Notes under the pieces: model-generated | What the model was told of the DNA's origin: nothing | Seen by the model: only the letters and a program-made list of their open reading frames with translations | Databases searched by the model: none | Program-made: the position numbers and the translations under genes | Shown here: in pieces, positions 1 to 8,299 of the stretch | How positions within the stretch are numbered: the stretch's first letter is position 1 | Layout of the letters: every line of letters begins with the position of its first letter | DNA from: Lactobacillus sp. | Lineage (GTDB): Bacteria; Bacillota; Bacilli; Lactobacillales; Lactobacillaceae | Assembly (NCBI GenBank): GCA_022483245.1 | Contig: JAKVNR010000001.1 | Coordinates: 1,054,001-1,118,000, forward strand | Length of the DNA: 64,000 nt | Reading direction: 5' to 3'

Positions 1-326
1 TTGTTGACTCATCGTAGAATTTAATAACTTGTGTATACTCCTTGGCTTCCTTTTGATCTTCTGTCAACGTCTTATCTGACGTAGTATCATCCTTTGCAAC
101 AACAACCGTAATATCACTAGCTGTTTCTGGAGTAATTGCTTTGTCTTCAGTCAACTTACCGCTAACGTAGTGATAGCCTTGTGGCAAATTATCATCAATC
201 AATTTATTAATATCAGTGGCTTTTTCAGTAGCTTTTCCATCGGTAAAGCTGCCTTTAATAGCATCTGATACCGTCTTAACAGCTTCGTTGTTACCACCAT
301 TGTTAACATAAATGATAGCTTTATTT
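1..326 (-). pseudogene. C-terminal continuation of SLAP/MucBP surface protein (frameshifted, runs off left edge)
   Basis: This stretch has no start of its own, but its minus-strand +1 frame is open from about 323 to the window edge. It encodes threonine- and lysine-rich adhesin-like sequence (for example NKAIIYVNNGG and LPQGYHYVSGKLTEDKAI). It lies directly behind the stop of the SLAP gene at 321-1226. Removing one base from the T4 run at 324-327 joins the two frames as NTNKAIIYVN. I infer one gene broken by a 1-nt homopolymer insertion, or a sequencing error there. The true C-terminus and anchor lie outside the window. Confidence 0.7.
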
Positions 327-1226
327 TGTATTGTATGTCGGATCTTTAACTGTAGCAGGTTGAACTTTAACAGTAATATCAGACAATTTATCACTAACAG
401 TGATACTCTTTGGTAAATTCTGTCCATCAACCAAATCATAACCAGCCGGAGCAGTAATATCTAAGTTAATAACGTTACCTGCTTGACCAGAAATTTCTGT
501 AGATTTAACAGTCTTGTTAGAAGCATCTACATAATTAATATGTGCTTTATAAATAGTCGGTTTAACTGGTTTTGTTGGCGTAGAATCGCTGTCAGATGAA
601 GAATCATAGAAGTTTTGGCCCTGGTTAGAAACAACGCCCTCATCTGCAACACTACCGTCAAGAACGCCGCCATTAGCCGGAGCCCATTGCTTGTCAGTAC
701 CTAAACGGTAGTAAGTCTTACCGTTAATGGTCTTCTTAGCAAATGCCTTCCACTGACTGCCTGCTGGCAAAGTAGCACCTGTGGTATTACCTTGGGCATC
801 AACTAAAGCAACTTCACCATTGGTAGTGTAAATAGCTTTATTTACCCCCCCAATTTCTTGAGCATTTGATGCATCAACGTATTGAGCTTGAACCCATTGA
901 CGATCAGTACCTAAACGGTAATATTCAAGACCATTGATATTCTTCTTTTCAAAGACCTTCCAATCACTATTCGGTTTAATAAAGACGCCAGTATTGTGGC
1001 CTTCACCATCCCACAGTAAAATTTTCCAAGTTGGATGATTAGCAACAGGGTTAACATGCACAACACCACTCATATGAGTCGAAGCAGCGTTAACCTTATT
1101 TGTTAAGACTCCTGCCAAACCGATGCCGAGCAGCACAGAAGCTGCACCAATACTAAATTTACGAATTGCAAACCGGAAATGGTTACGATTCATTTTGTGC
1201 ATTGCCAATACAAATTTATTTGACAT
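321..1226 (-). CDS. YSIRK-type SLAP-domain surface protein, N-terminal part (SLAP1)
   Basis: This is a secreted wall-associated protein. Residues 1-47 form a YSIRK-like signal peptide (RKFSIGAASVLLG, cleavage near VNA). Two SLAP-type repeats follow at about 53-115 and 130-185, each ending in YYRLGTDxQW followed by Ala, and then a MucBP-like beta domain at about 228-290. SLAP repeats bind lactobacillar wall polymers non-covalently, which fits the lack of LPXTG in this part. The first 200 residues closely match the neighbour at 1520-3082, so the pair is a tandem duplication. The reading frame stops at 321 but continues in another frame to the left edge. A G7 run at 845-851 (minus strand) encodes Ile-Gly-Gly-Val in frame. 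The SLAP call is firm; the ligand is unknown. Confidence 0.8.
   Translation of the reverse strand: MSNKFVLAMHKMNRNHFRFAIRKFSIGAASVLLGIGLAGVLTNKVNAASTHMSGVVHVNPVANHPTWKILLWDGEGHNTGVFIKPNSDWKVFEKKNINGLEYYRLGTDRQWVQAQYVDASNAQEIGGVNKAIYTTNGEVALVDAQGNTTGATLPAGSQWKAFAKKTINGKTYYRLGTDKQWAPANGGVLDGSVADEGVVSNQGQNFYDSSSDSDSTPTKPVKPTIYKAHINYVDASNKTVKSTEISGQAGNVINLDITAPAGYDLVDGQNLPKSITVSDKLSDITVKVQPATVKDPTYNTK
845..851. repeat. Poly-C/G tract (7) inside SLAP1
   Basis: Seven C on the plus strand, read as G7 in the SLAP1 coding strand and currently in frame. It is one of five runs of seven or more G:C in the window, all at surface genes. Confidence 0.9.
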
Positions 1227-1264
1227 ATAAGTTCCTCGTTTTCATTTACTATCACTACACGCTA

Positions 1265-1273
1265 ATCATAACA
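1265..1273 (-). promoter_or_regulatory. Extended -10 promoter of SLAP1
   Basis: The minus strand reads TGTTATGAT, an extended -10 element, about 40 nt upstream of the SLAP1 start. The same nine bases occur upstream of the paralogue SLAP2 at 3135-3143, so the two genes probably share promoter architecture. No convincing -35 is visible. Confidence 0.45.
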
Positions 1274-1449
1274 GGGAATAAATATTTAGTAAGTTAAATA
1301 TGAGAGTTATGCATTGAAAACCGAACATTTCACGAAATATCAATCTACTCCCAGGCGAGGGCTAGACTTTATCACAATTGTGTTAAATAACCGTTTACGT
1401 GTAAATAAAACGCTTTATGAAGCTATCATGTAAACAGACCAAATTATAA

Positions 1450-1483
1450 AAAGCCAAAGCTCTTAAACTAGAACCTTGGCTTT
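1450..1483 (-). terminator. Terminator of SLAP2
   Basis: An 8-bp inverted repeat (AAAGCCAA / TTGGCTTT) lies just downstream of the SLAP2 stop and is flanked by A/T runs. Confidence 0.7.
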
Positions 1484-1519
1484 ATAAATCTAAAATTTTT
1501 CACAAAACTTATCACTATA

Positions 1520-3082
1520 CTATTTCACAGTAATAAGTTTGTTAACATTCATCTTAATTGGAGTATCGATATTACCTTTCTGGTAAACCCACACTTCTTG
1601 TGTTTGAGCAACATCTGCTGGAACTAAAATAACAGCACCTGTGTATCCCGCAAGATTGGCATTGTTGTCTTTAAGAATATCATCCACTGTCTTAGCAGTA
1701 TCAGAATGCAACACGTCTACAAGAAATGTTGCATTTCTCAATGCAGTTGCATAGTCGGCTACACTCGCAGATTTATTAACTGAGATATCATCAGGTTTTG
1801 CATCGGAATCTTTATTTTCAGCTACAAACTTATCAATAGGTGTAGCTGGAGTAGTTTTGCTATCTTCAACATAGAACTTAGTGCTGATAGCTTTTTCAAA
1901 ACTCTTATGACCATCTTTATCTACATTGTTAATAACAATTTTAGCAGTATGCTCGCCTGGTTTACTAAAGTCTGGAACTTCTTCCCAATCCGCACTCTGT
2001 CCGTCAGGTAACTTAGCTCCACGCTTGGCAATTAATTCCTCGGCTGTTAATGGCGTACCTGCCTTAGTATCAGCAATAGGGTTACCATTGGCATCTTTAC
2101 GAACATCTTTTACAGCTGATTCAACGTCAGTAGAAACAGGCTTGTCTCCGACAAATAACTTAGCATTCAAAGTTTCTTCCAAACCATTCTTGCCGTCAAC
2201 GTAAATCACTGCATTCTTTTCACCGGTAGTTGAAAAGTCTGGCGTTTCCTTCCAGTAAGCTTTCTGACCTTTAGCTAATTTACCACCACGAGCAGTAATG
2301 AATTGCTCAGCAGTCAGTGATTTGTTTACACTAGTGTCAGGAATAATATTCTTGTCCTTGTCCTTTTGCAAATCTTTGACTAGTGATTGCAAATCCTGGC
2401 TTGGTTTTGTTGGAGTAGTTGGAGTCGAAGTATCATCGTCTGATGAAGGATTGTAGAAGTTTTGACCTTGGTTAGAAACAGAGCCTTCGTCAATAACGCT
2501 GCCTTCAATAACACCGCCATTAGCAGGTGCCCATTGTTGATACGTACCTAAGCGGTAGTAAGTTTGACCGTTAATGGTCTTCTTGGCGAATGCCTTCCAA
2601 GTAGAACCTGGTGATAATACTTGACCTGAAGCATTGCCTTGACCATCAACCAAGCTAACAGCGTTTGACCCTACTGTGTAAATAGCCTTAGTTTCGGAAG
2701 TAGTACCTTCTTCAGTAGCACCTGTAGCATCAACATATTGAGCTTGTACCCATTGTTTGTCGGTACCTAAACGGTAATATTCCAAACCATTCATACTCTT
2801 CTTTTCAAATACCTTGTAGTTGGTATTAGGATTGATGTAAACGCCAGTACCGTGGCCTTCGCCATCCCATAATAAAATCTTCCAAGTTGGATGATTTGGA
2901 ACTGGAGTAGTCCGAACAATACCACTCATACGAGTTGAAGCAGCTTGGGTATTGTGGTTAGTCGCACCCATGAAGCCTAAACCTAATAAAACTGAAGCAG
3001 CGCCGATGCTCAATTTTCTAATTGAGAAACGGAAGTGATTACGGTTCATTTTTCCAGCCATCATTCTATTTTTATTTGACAT
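1520..3082 (-). CDS. YSIRK-type SLAP-domain surface protein with Rib-like repeats (SLAP2)
   Basis: A 520-residue exported protein. The YSIRK-like signal peptide (RKLSIGAASVLLG) is cleaved near residue 47. Two SLAP-type repeats span about 52-200. Residues about 230-405 hold two tandem Rib/alpha-like repeats of about 85 residues, each with a TAEEL/TAEQF segment, a W-x-E-x-PDF core and an F-V-x-D end. A unique C-terminal domain follows. There is no LPXTG motif, so attachment is probably through the SLAP repeats. The N-terminal half is nearly the same as SLAP1 while the C-terminal half differs completely, which suggests domain shuffling on a common anchor. A C8 tract lies upstream at 3297-3304. 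Role (adhesin or structural) is inferred from domain type only. Confidence 0.8.
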   Translation of the reverse strand: MSNKNRMMAGKMNRNHFRFSIRKLSIGAASVLLGLGFMGATNHNTQAASTRMSGIVRTTPVPNHPTWKILLWDGEGHGTGVYINPNTNYKVFEKKSMNGLEYYRLGTDKQWVQAQYVDATGATEEGTTSETKAIYTVGSNAVSLVDGQGNASGQVLSPGSTWKAFAKKTINGQTYYRLGTYQQWAPANGGVIEGSVIDEGSVSNQGQNFYNPSSDDDTSTPTTPTKPSQDLQSLVKDLQKDKDKNIIPDTSVNKSLTAEQFITARGGKLAKGQKAYWKETPDFSTTGEKNAVIYVDGKNGLEETLNAKLFVGDKPVSTDVESAVKDVRKDANGNPIADTKAGTPLTAEELIAKRGAKLPDGQSADWEEVPDFSKPGEHTAKIVINNVDKDGHKSFEKAISTKFYVEDSKTTPATPIDKFVAENKDSDAKPDDISVNKSASVADYATALRNATFLVDVLHSDTAKTVDDILKDNNANLAGYTGAVILVPADVAQTQEVWVYQKGNIDTPIKMNVNKLITVK

Positions 3083-3134
3083 ATTCGTAAAAACCTCACT
3101 TTTACTTACTCTACGAACATTCTTATCAGGCTCA

Positions 3135-3143
3135 TCATAACAA
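3135..3143 (-). promoter_or_regulatory. Extended -10 promoter of SLAP2
   Basis: TGTTATGAT on the minus strand about 55 nt upstream of the SLAP2 ATG, matching the motif at SLAP1. The rest of the 345-bp gap (3083-3427) holds the C8 tract and the glmU terminator; I see no gene in it. Confidence 0.45.
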
Positions 3144-3296
3144 ATTAAAACTGTTAAAAATGTACGCTAATATTAAACACGTAAATATGTCGATAATGAT
3201 CACGTTTTCAAATCCATTCCACCCCATTGTCAGCGCTTACATTCGAATTATTTCAGAACTATTAAATAATCTATTTTTACAATAAATCGGAATTCA

Positions 3297-3304
3297 CCCC
3301 CCCC
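3297..3304. repeat. Poly-C/G tract (8) upstream of SLAP2
   Basis: Eight C on the plus strand, about 215 bp upstream of the SLAP2 start and beyond the glmU terminator. It is non-coding. Its possible effect on SLAP2 expression is inference. Confidence 0.85.
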
Positions 3305-3369
3305 ATTTCCGCTATTTTCATATAAATAGTTCTTTTTTTATACGCACTTACTACTCTGTTCAACCACAC

Positions 3370-3403
3370 AAAAAAGCACCTGTTTTTTCTCAAAACAAGT
3401 GCT
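3370..3403 (-). terminator. Terminator of glmU
   Basis: An inverted repeat starting AGCAC on one side and ending GTGCT on the other, with TTTT/AAAA inside the stem, is followed by a T run in the minus direction, 25 nt after the glmU stop. Confidence 0.8.
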
Positions 3404-3427
3404 TTTAAACTATTTATCGTTTTATTC

Positions 3428-4813
3428 TTATTGCCAGTCTTTATCCTGTGCAAGTGGCAACTTATGCCAGTAGTCTTCCTTATTAACTTGCCGGCCACGC
3501 GCGATCGCCATTTCATAGCGCTTTACATCTTTAGTAATCGTTGAGTCAGCCGCAATAAATGAGTGATCTGCTACATTGATTGGATTGATAATCGTAGCTC
3601 CAGCCCCAACAAAGGCCTTGTCACCAACGTAAGAGTGGAACTTCTTGACGCCATCATAGTTAGAGAAGATCACACCGCAGCCAACATTGACGTCTTTACC
3701 CAAAGTAGCATCCCCGATGTAAGTCAAATGGCCAACCTTAGTATTCTCACCAATTTCAGCCTTCTTAATTTCAACGAAGTTGCCGACATGCGCACCCTTG
3801 CGGATAACAGCCTTTGGCCGCAAGTGTGAGTTAGGGCCAATATCAGTATTGTCGTCCATCTCAGCTTCTTGCAGAGTTGAAGAGGTAACAGTGACATGGT
3901 CGCCTAATTGTGAGTCTTCAATTCGTGAACCGGTTGTAATCAGGCAGTTCTTGCCAATCACCGTCTTGCCTTTAATGACTACGCCGCCTTCGATGACCGT
4001 ATCATTGCCAATTTTAACATCGCTATCGATATAAGCTGTGTCAGGGTCAATGAAGGAAACGCCATTGCGCATGTGTTCTTCGTTAATCCGGCGCTGCATA
4101 ATCTTCGTGGCTTTAGCTAAAGCAATCCGGTCGTTGACGCCCAAACTTTCTGAAAAGTCTGGCATCTTGTAGGCCCCAACGCGCTGACCTTCTTCGCGCA
4201 AGATTTCCAGCACATCAGTTAAGTAGTATTCGCCCTGAGCATTATCGTTGTTAACGTGCTTCAATGCCTCAAAGAGCAGCTTGTTGTTGAACACAAACAC
4301 ACCTGTGTTGATCTCTTTGATCTTCTTTTCTTCTGGCTTGGCGTCTTTTTCTTCAACGATCCGCAGGACATTGCCCTGTTCATCACGGATAATCCGGCCA
4401 TAGCCAAACGGATTTGGTGCTTCTGCGGTCAAAACCGTTGCAGCATTGCCTTTTTCAGCATGATAAGCAAACAAGTGGTTGAATGTCTCGCCAGTAAACA
4501 GCGGGGTGTCGCCAGTGACCACTAAAGTATCACCGTCTAAGTCAGCTAAGGCCTGACCAGCAGTTTGAACTGCATCAGCGGTGCCCAATTGCTCTTTTTG
4601 AAAAGCAAATTCACTTTGGCCAGCCAGCACTTCCTTGACATCTTCGGCCCCTGAGCCAACGATTGTGACAATTTTGGCAGGCTGAGTAGCCTTAGCGGCG
4701 GCAACGACATGCTCCACCATGGTCTTGCCGCAAACCTTGTGCAACACCTTATAAAACTTGGACTTCATCCGGGTACCCTTGCCGGCAGCCAAGACAACCA
4801 CGTATTTGTTCAT
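3428..4813 (-). CDS. glmU: Bifunctional UDP-GlcNAc pyrophosphorylase / GlcN-1-P acetyltransferase GlmU
   Basis: This cytoplasmic enzyme acetylates glucosamine-1-phosphate and couples it to UTP to make UDP-GlcNAc for peptidoglycan and teichoic acid. The N-terminal nucleotidyltransferase carries [11 protein letters not shown] (residues 8-18) and GDTPL near residue 100. The C-terminal half (about 250-440) is a left-handed beta-helix of hexapeptide repeats containing SHLRPKA and [12 protein letters not shown], typical of the acetyltransferase site. At 461 residues it has the usual family length. It follows purR at 42 nt on the same strand, the common Firmicutes order, so the two are likely co-transcribed. 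A terminator follows at 3370-3403. Confidence 0.97.
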   Translation of the reverse strand: MNKYVVVLAAGKGTRMKSKFYKVLHKVCGKTMVEHVVAAAKATQPAKIVTIVGSGAEDVKEVLAGQSEFAFQKEQLGTADAVQTAGQALADLDGDTLVVTGDTPLFTGETFNHLFAYHAEKGNAATVLTAEAPNPFGYGRIIRDEQGNVLRIVEEKDAKPEEKKIKEINTGVFVFNNKLLFEALKHVNNDNAQGEYYLTDVLEILREEGQRVGAYKMPDFSESLGVNDRIALAKATKIMQRRINEEHMRNGVSFIDPDTAYIDSDVKIGNDTVIEGGVVIKGKTVIGKNCLITTGSRIEDSQLGDHVTVTSSTLQEAEMDDNTDIGPNSHLRPKAVIRKGAHVGNFVEIKKAEIGENTKVGHLTYIGDATLGKDVNVGCGVIFSNYDGVKKFHSYVGDKAFVGAGATIINPINVADHSFIAADSTITKDVKRYEMAIARGRQVNKEDYWHKLPLAQDKDWQ

Positions 4814-4855
4814 TAATAATTTCCTTCTTTACTCATTAAGCTAGGGACTAGTATA

Positions 4856-5692
4856 TCATTTTTCAAACTTGTTAAAATCAGTTTGCTCAAGGAAATTGCC
4901 TGGTTGAGCGTGAATGGTTTTGTTTTGCTGGTCAATCTGTGAAATTGAAACCAAGGCCAGGTAATCAGATACTTGCTGCTGGTGTGGGTAGTAAGCTTCA
5001 CACAAAATGCATTTGCCAACTGTCTCACAGTGGAATTCCTTGACCAGCTGTTCCATTCCGCTTAAAGTACCGCCGCCTTTGATAAAGTCGTCAACGATTA
5101 AGACGTTGGAATTTTCTTGCAGCATCCGGTTGGCCAGTTCCATTTTTTCAACGTGGTCGCTAGCTGAAGCCACGTAGTTAACTGACAAAGTTGCACCTTC
5201 AGTCACTCTTGAACGGTGGCGAACAGTTACAAATGGCACGTTCAAGTAACGGCTGACTGCTTGCGCCAAAGCAATCCCTTTGGTTTCGATCGTCATGACG
5301 TAATCAACGTTACTATAAGCATAGTGGGTAGAAATCAATTTACCAATTTGCTGCAAATGATATGGCGAGCCCAAAACATCTGACAGGTACAAAAAACCAC
5401 CTGGCAAAATACGGTCTGGCTGCTGAACTTCATTAACTAAGCGTTTAACGTAAGCCCGCGCCTTGTCTTCGCCCATGAATGGAATATAGCGTACACCGCC
5501 AGCTGCGCCAGCAACAGTTTCCAAAATGCCATCTTCATCAGCGGCTAAAGTCCGCTTCAAAATACCCAAATCTTCGGAAATAGATGATTTTGCCGCACCA
5601 TAGTTTTCAGCAAAATATGGTAAAGATGTTAAAACATGTGGACGGGCTAGCAAATACTTGGTGATGTTAACTAATCTTTCTGAACGTTTCAT
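4856..5692 (-). CDS. purR: Purine operon repressor PurR
   Basis: A 278-residue DNA-binding repressor of purine genes in Gram-positive bacteria, with PRPP as effector. The N-terminal winged helix (about 1-75) begins MKRSERLVNITKYLLARP. The C-terminal phosphoribosyltransferase-like domain (about 80-275) keeps the PRPP loop VLIVDDFIKGGGT near 200-212. These domains and the position before glmU match the Bacillus/Lactobacillus purR family. No PurBox-like site was identified upstream of it here, so control of the gene itself is unknown. Confidence 0.95.
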   Translation of the reverse strand: MKRSERLVNITKYLLARPHVLTSLPYFAENYGAAKSSISEDLGILKRTLAADEDGILETVAGAAGGVRYIPFMGEDKARAYVKRLVNEVQQPDRILPGGFLYLSDVLGSPYHLQQIGKLISTHYAYSNVDYVMTIETKGIALAQAVSRYLNVPFVTVRHRSRVTEGATLSVNYVASASDHVEKMELANRMLQENSNVLIVDDFIKGGGTLSGMEQLVKEFHCETVGKCILCEAYYPHQQQVSDYLALVSISQIDQQNKTIHAQPGNFLEQTDFNKFEK

Positions 5693-5750
5693 AATTTATG
5701 CCTCGTTATTATTTGTCTTTTGTTCCTAATCTAATATAACGCAAGAAAAA

Positions 5751-5794
5751 AGAACAATCACTAACTTTTTCAAAAAAAGTGCAGTGATTGTTCT
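5751..5794 (-). terminator. Terminator of veg
   Basis: A 12-bp perfect inverted repeat (AGAACAATCACT and its complement) is followed on the minus strand by a T-rich run. It separates veg from purR. Confidence 0.8.
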
Positions 5795-5819
5795 TAATTA
5801 ATGTCGAAATTACTACTGG

Positions 5820-6074
5820 TTATTCAGCAGCATCCTCAAACTGCAATTCAATATTCTTGGTTAATACGTCGGTGTAGCTGTAAGAAACCCGGGCAATTTT
5901 ATTTTCTTCTTGGTTCAAATTGATTACAAATACACCCGGAAAAGTTTCAGCCAAAATGCCCTTGCGGCGAGTTACGCGTTTGCGGCCAACTTGTGCCACC
6001 ACTGTTAAACTATCGCCCACATGAGAATCTAGCGCCTGCTTGATGTCCGTAATTGTTCTTGGCATTGAAGTCAC
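5820..6074 (-). CDS. veg: Veg family protein
   Basis: A short 84-residue protein of the Veg family (DUF1021), a small beta-barrel-like protein conserved in Firmicutes and linked in Bacillus to biofilm matrix regulation. The signature region IKQALDSHVGDSLTVVAQ is present, followed by GRKRVTRRKGIL and PGVFVI. It sits immediately downstream of rsmA, its conserved neighbour. A strong start is supported by a GGAGTGA-type ribosome-binding site just upstream. Its molecular function remains poorly defined in the family. Confidence 0.93.
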   Translation of the reverse strand: MTSMPRTITDIKQALDSHVGDSLTVVAQVGRKRVTRRKGILAETFPGVFVINLNQEENKIARVSYSYTDVLTKNIELQFEDAAE

Positions 6075-6113
6075 TCCTTCAGGTGACCATTATAGCAAAA
6101 ATGTTTCACAAAT

Positions 6114-6986
6114 TCAAGCTTTGTACTTGACAATTGCTGAAACTAGCGATATGAACTGGTCCAAGCTCAATTTTTCCGGACGGATATTAGCAGGTAGTTT
6201 TACCTCAGCCAAAATCTCAGCTCGCTGGTCAGCTGCTGGGATAATGGCCTTCAAGTTGTTGTTCAAAGTCTTGCGCCGCTGAGCAAAACACATCTTGACT
6301 AAGCGATTAAAATCAGCCGTCTGGCCAGGATATTGCGGGTGCGGTAGTGGTTTTAAAACTAGCACGGCTGAATCAACCTTGGGTTGCGGCCAGAATGACC
6401 GGTGTGAAACAGCTAAGGCTAGTTCAACCTGCATTTGATTTTGCACAGCTAACGTCAGCGGGCCATAATCTTTCCCGCCTGGCTCAGCCGCAATCCGGTC
6501 AGCCACTTCCTGCTGCATCATCAAAGTCAAACTAGTAAAATTCAACTCGCTATTCAACAAATTAAAGATAATCGGCGTCGTAATATAATACGGCAAATTA
6601 GCCACAATTTTTACTGGCTGGTCAAGTGCAAAAAAGCCAGCTAAATCATGCTTAAAATCGGCCTGCAAAACATCTTGCATGACTAATTTAAAGTCAGATA
6701 AATGATCCTGCGGCAACTCATTCTGCAAAATTTCCGGCAAACGATCATCGACTTCGTATGCCAACACCTTGGCGCCAGCCAGCAAGAGCTGTTCCGTCAT
6801 TGACCCAATCCCAGGGCCAATTTCAATGACTTGGTCGCCTGGTTGAATTTCAGCCGCCGCTAAAATTTGCTCAATCGCATTTAAATCGATCAAAAAGTTT
6901 TGACCCAAACTCTTTTTAGCAGTCTTGAGGTAGCGATTAACAATCGCCTGCGTTCTAACTGGATCCGCAATTGGAATATTAGTCAT
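6114..6986 (-). CDS. rsmA: 16S rRNA (adenine1518/1519-N6)-dimethyltransferase RsmA (KsgA)
   Basis: This SAM-dependent enzyme dimethylates two adjacent adenines in helix 45 of 16S rRNA during late small-subunit assembly. SAM-binding motif I is [14 protein letters not shown] (residues about 56-69) and the catalytic motif IV is [10 protein letters not shown] (about 130-139). The N-terminal [10 protein letters not shown] segment and the C-terminal basic domain ([14 protein letters not shown]) are typical. At 290 residues it is standard. It overlaps rnmV by 8 nt, giving translational coupling of two rRNA maturation enzymes. Confidence 0.96.
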   Translation of the reverse strand: MTNIPIADPVRTQAIVNRYLKTAKKSLGQNFLIDLNAIEQILAAAEIQPGDQVIEIGPGIGSMTEQLLLAGAKVLAYEVDDRLPEILQNELPQDHLSDFKLVMQDVLQADFKHDLAGFFALDQPVKIVANLPYYITTPIIFNLLNSELNFTSLTLMMQQEVADRIAAEPGGKDYGPLTLAVQNQMQVELALAVSHRSFWPQPKVDSAVLVLKPLPHPQYPGQTADFNRLVKMCFAQRRKTLNNNLKAIIPAADQRAEILAEVKLPANIRPEKLSLDQFISLVSAIVKYKA

Positions 6987-7542
6987 CAGCTTGCACCGCT
7001 TTCTGCAAAGTTGCTAAATCAATGCCAAACATGCGCAGCCGTTTGTACAGCTGCTTGCCATTGCCATAGCCGATCCCGAGCTGTTCGCCAACAGTTTCGC
7101 GCAGATACTTGCTGTCAGCCTGTCCGGTCAAGCCCAAATTCATATAAGCATCCCAAGTTAAATCGCTTTTTTCAGGTTCGACCTGGTGCAAATCATGCAG
7201 CGCGCGAGTTAAAGCAGCTTTTGAAGCATGTTCAACTCCCAAGCTGCCTTTTTTATGCGGGGCACCTTCTTGCCGGGTAATAAAAGCTTGTTTTGCATTC
7301 GGAACGGCTTGGCTGACAATTTTGCGAATTCGCTCGCCATTAAAATCCGGGTCAGTAAAAATGATTATCGGCCGCTTCTCTGCCAATTTTTTTAACAAAG
7401 CCAATGTTTCGTCTGACACTGCACTGCCGTTGGTTTCGACCGTTTCAATCCCCGGGAAAAAATTTTGCAGCTGTTTAGTGTCGTCTTTACCTTCAACAAC
7501 GACGACCGCATCATATTTTTCTTTAGTCTGCTTTAATTCCAT
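6979..7542 (-). CDS. rnmV: Ribonuclease M5 (5S rRNA maturation)
   Basis: A TOPRIM-domain nuclease that trims both ends of precursor 5S rRNA. The TOPRIM glutamate motif [13 protein letters not shown] lies at about residues 13-25 and the D-x-D motif [12 protein letters not shown] at about 62-73. A C-terminal basic domain follows. The 187-residue length fits the family. It overlaps tatD by 20 nt upstream and rsmA by 8 nt downstream, so tatD, rnmV and rsmA look like one operon. Confidence 0.95.
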   Translation of the reverse strand: MELKQTKEKYDAVVVVEGKDDTKQLQNFFPGIETVETNGSAVSDETLALLKKLAEKRPIIIFTDPDFNGERIRKIVSQAVPNAKQAFITRQEGAPHKKGSLGVEHASKAALTRALHDLHQVEPEKSDLTWDAYMNLGLTGQADSKYLRETVGEQLGIGYGNGKQLYKRLRMFGIDLATLQKAVQADD

Positions 7543-8299
7543 AAATCCTCATCGCATTCTGATAAGTTGCTTGCGCAATGGTTTCAACTGGCAGGTCCTT
7601 CAGCTTAGCTACAGCTTCAGCCACGTAGCGGACATAGCCCGGTTCGTTCTGTTTGCCGCGGTAAGGCTTCGGTGTCAAATATGGCGCATCAGTTTCAATG
7701 ACCATCCGGTCCAGCGGCGTTTGTTTCACTGAAGCATGCACATCCGTTGCCTTGGTAAAAGACGCTACCCCTGAATATGATACCGTTAAGCCCAAATCCA
7801 AAAATTTAGTTAACCAATCAGGATCACCGTTGAAGTTATGCAAAATTCCGCCATATTCGCCAACCTGACTGTCGCGCAAAATTTTGTAAGTATCGTCAAA
7901 AGCATCCCGAGTATGAATCGACACTGGGATATGCAAGCTGTGGGCTAAATCAAGCTGCCGAGCAAACACGCGCCGCTGCACATCACGCGGCGATTCATCC
8001 CAATAATAATCCAGGCCAATTTCACCAATCGCAACTGTTTTAGCTTCTGCGCATTGCTGAGCAATTTCATCTTCAGCTGCCTGATCATAATCTTTGGCTA
8101 CATCTGGGCAAAAGCCAACCATGGCATAGACATTGTCAAATTGCTTTGACAAAGCCACTGCCCGGCGGTTAAAGTCCGGGTCCTGCCCGCAGCAGCTAAT
8201 CATGGTCACATCTAAGTCACGTGCCCGCTGCAAATAAACGCTTTCCTGCCCGCGGAAAGGCTCATCGTTTAGATGGGTATGTGCATCAAAAATTTCCAT
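7523..8299 (-). CDS. tatD: TatD family metal-dependent deoxyribonuclease
   Basis: A TIM-barrel amidohydrolase-type nuclease of the TatD/YcfH family. Metal ligands are visible: DAHTHLND near the N-terminus, GEIGLDYYW at about residues 90-98, HTRDA at about 126-130, LHNFNGD at about 150-156 and IETDAPYL at about 200-207. The 258-residue length is normal. It overlaps metG by one nucleotide and rnmV by 20, the conserved Firmicutes arrangement. The physiological DNA substrate is not known from sequence. Confidence 0.94.
   Translation of the reverse strand: MEIFDAHTHLNDEPFRGQESVYLQRARDLDVTMISCCGQDPDFNRRAVALSKQFDNVYAMVGFCPDVAKDYDQAAEDEIAQQCAEAKTVAIGEIGLDYYWDESPRDVQRRVFARQLDLAHSLHIPVSIHTRDAFDDTYKILRDSQVGEYGGILHNFNGDPDWLTKFLDLGLTVSYSGVASFTKATDVHASVKQTPLDRMVIETDAPYLTPKPYRGKQNEPGYVRYVAEAVAKLKDLPVETIAQATYQNAMRIYGIKAD

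Noticed and set aside
1926-2204. Plus-strand ORF inside SLAP2
   Set aside because: Antisense shadow of the Rib-like repeats; no start signal.
3277-3516. Small ORF overlapping the glmU end
   Set aside because: It runs through the glmU terminator and 3' end in another frame, has no ribosome-binding site and low-complexity basic content.
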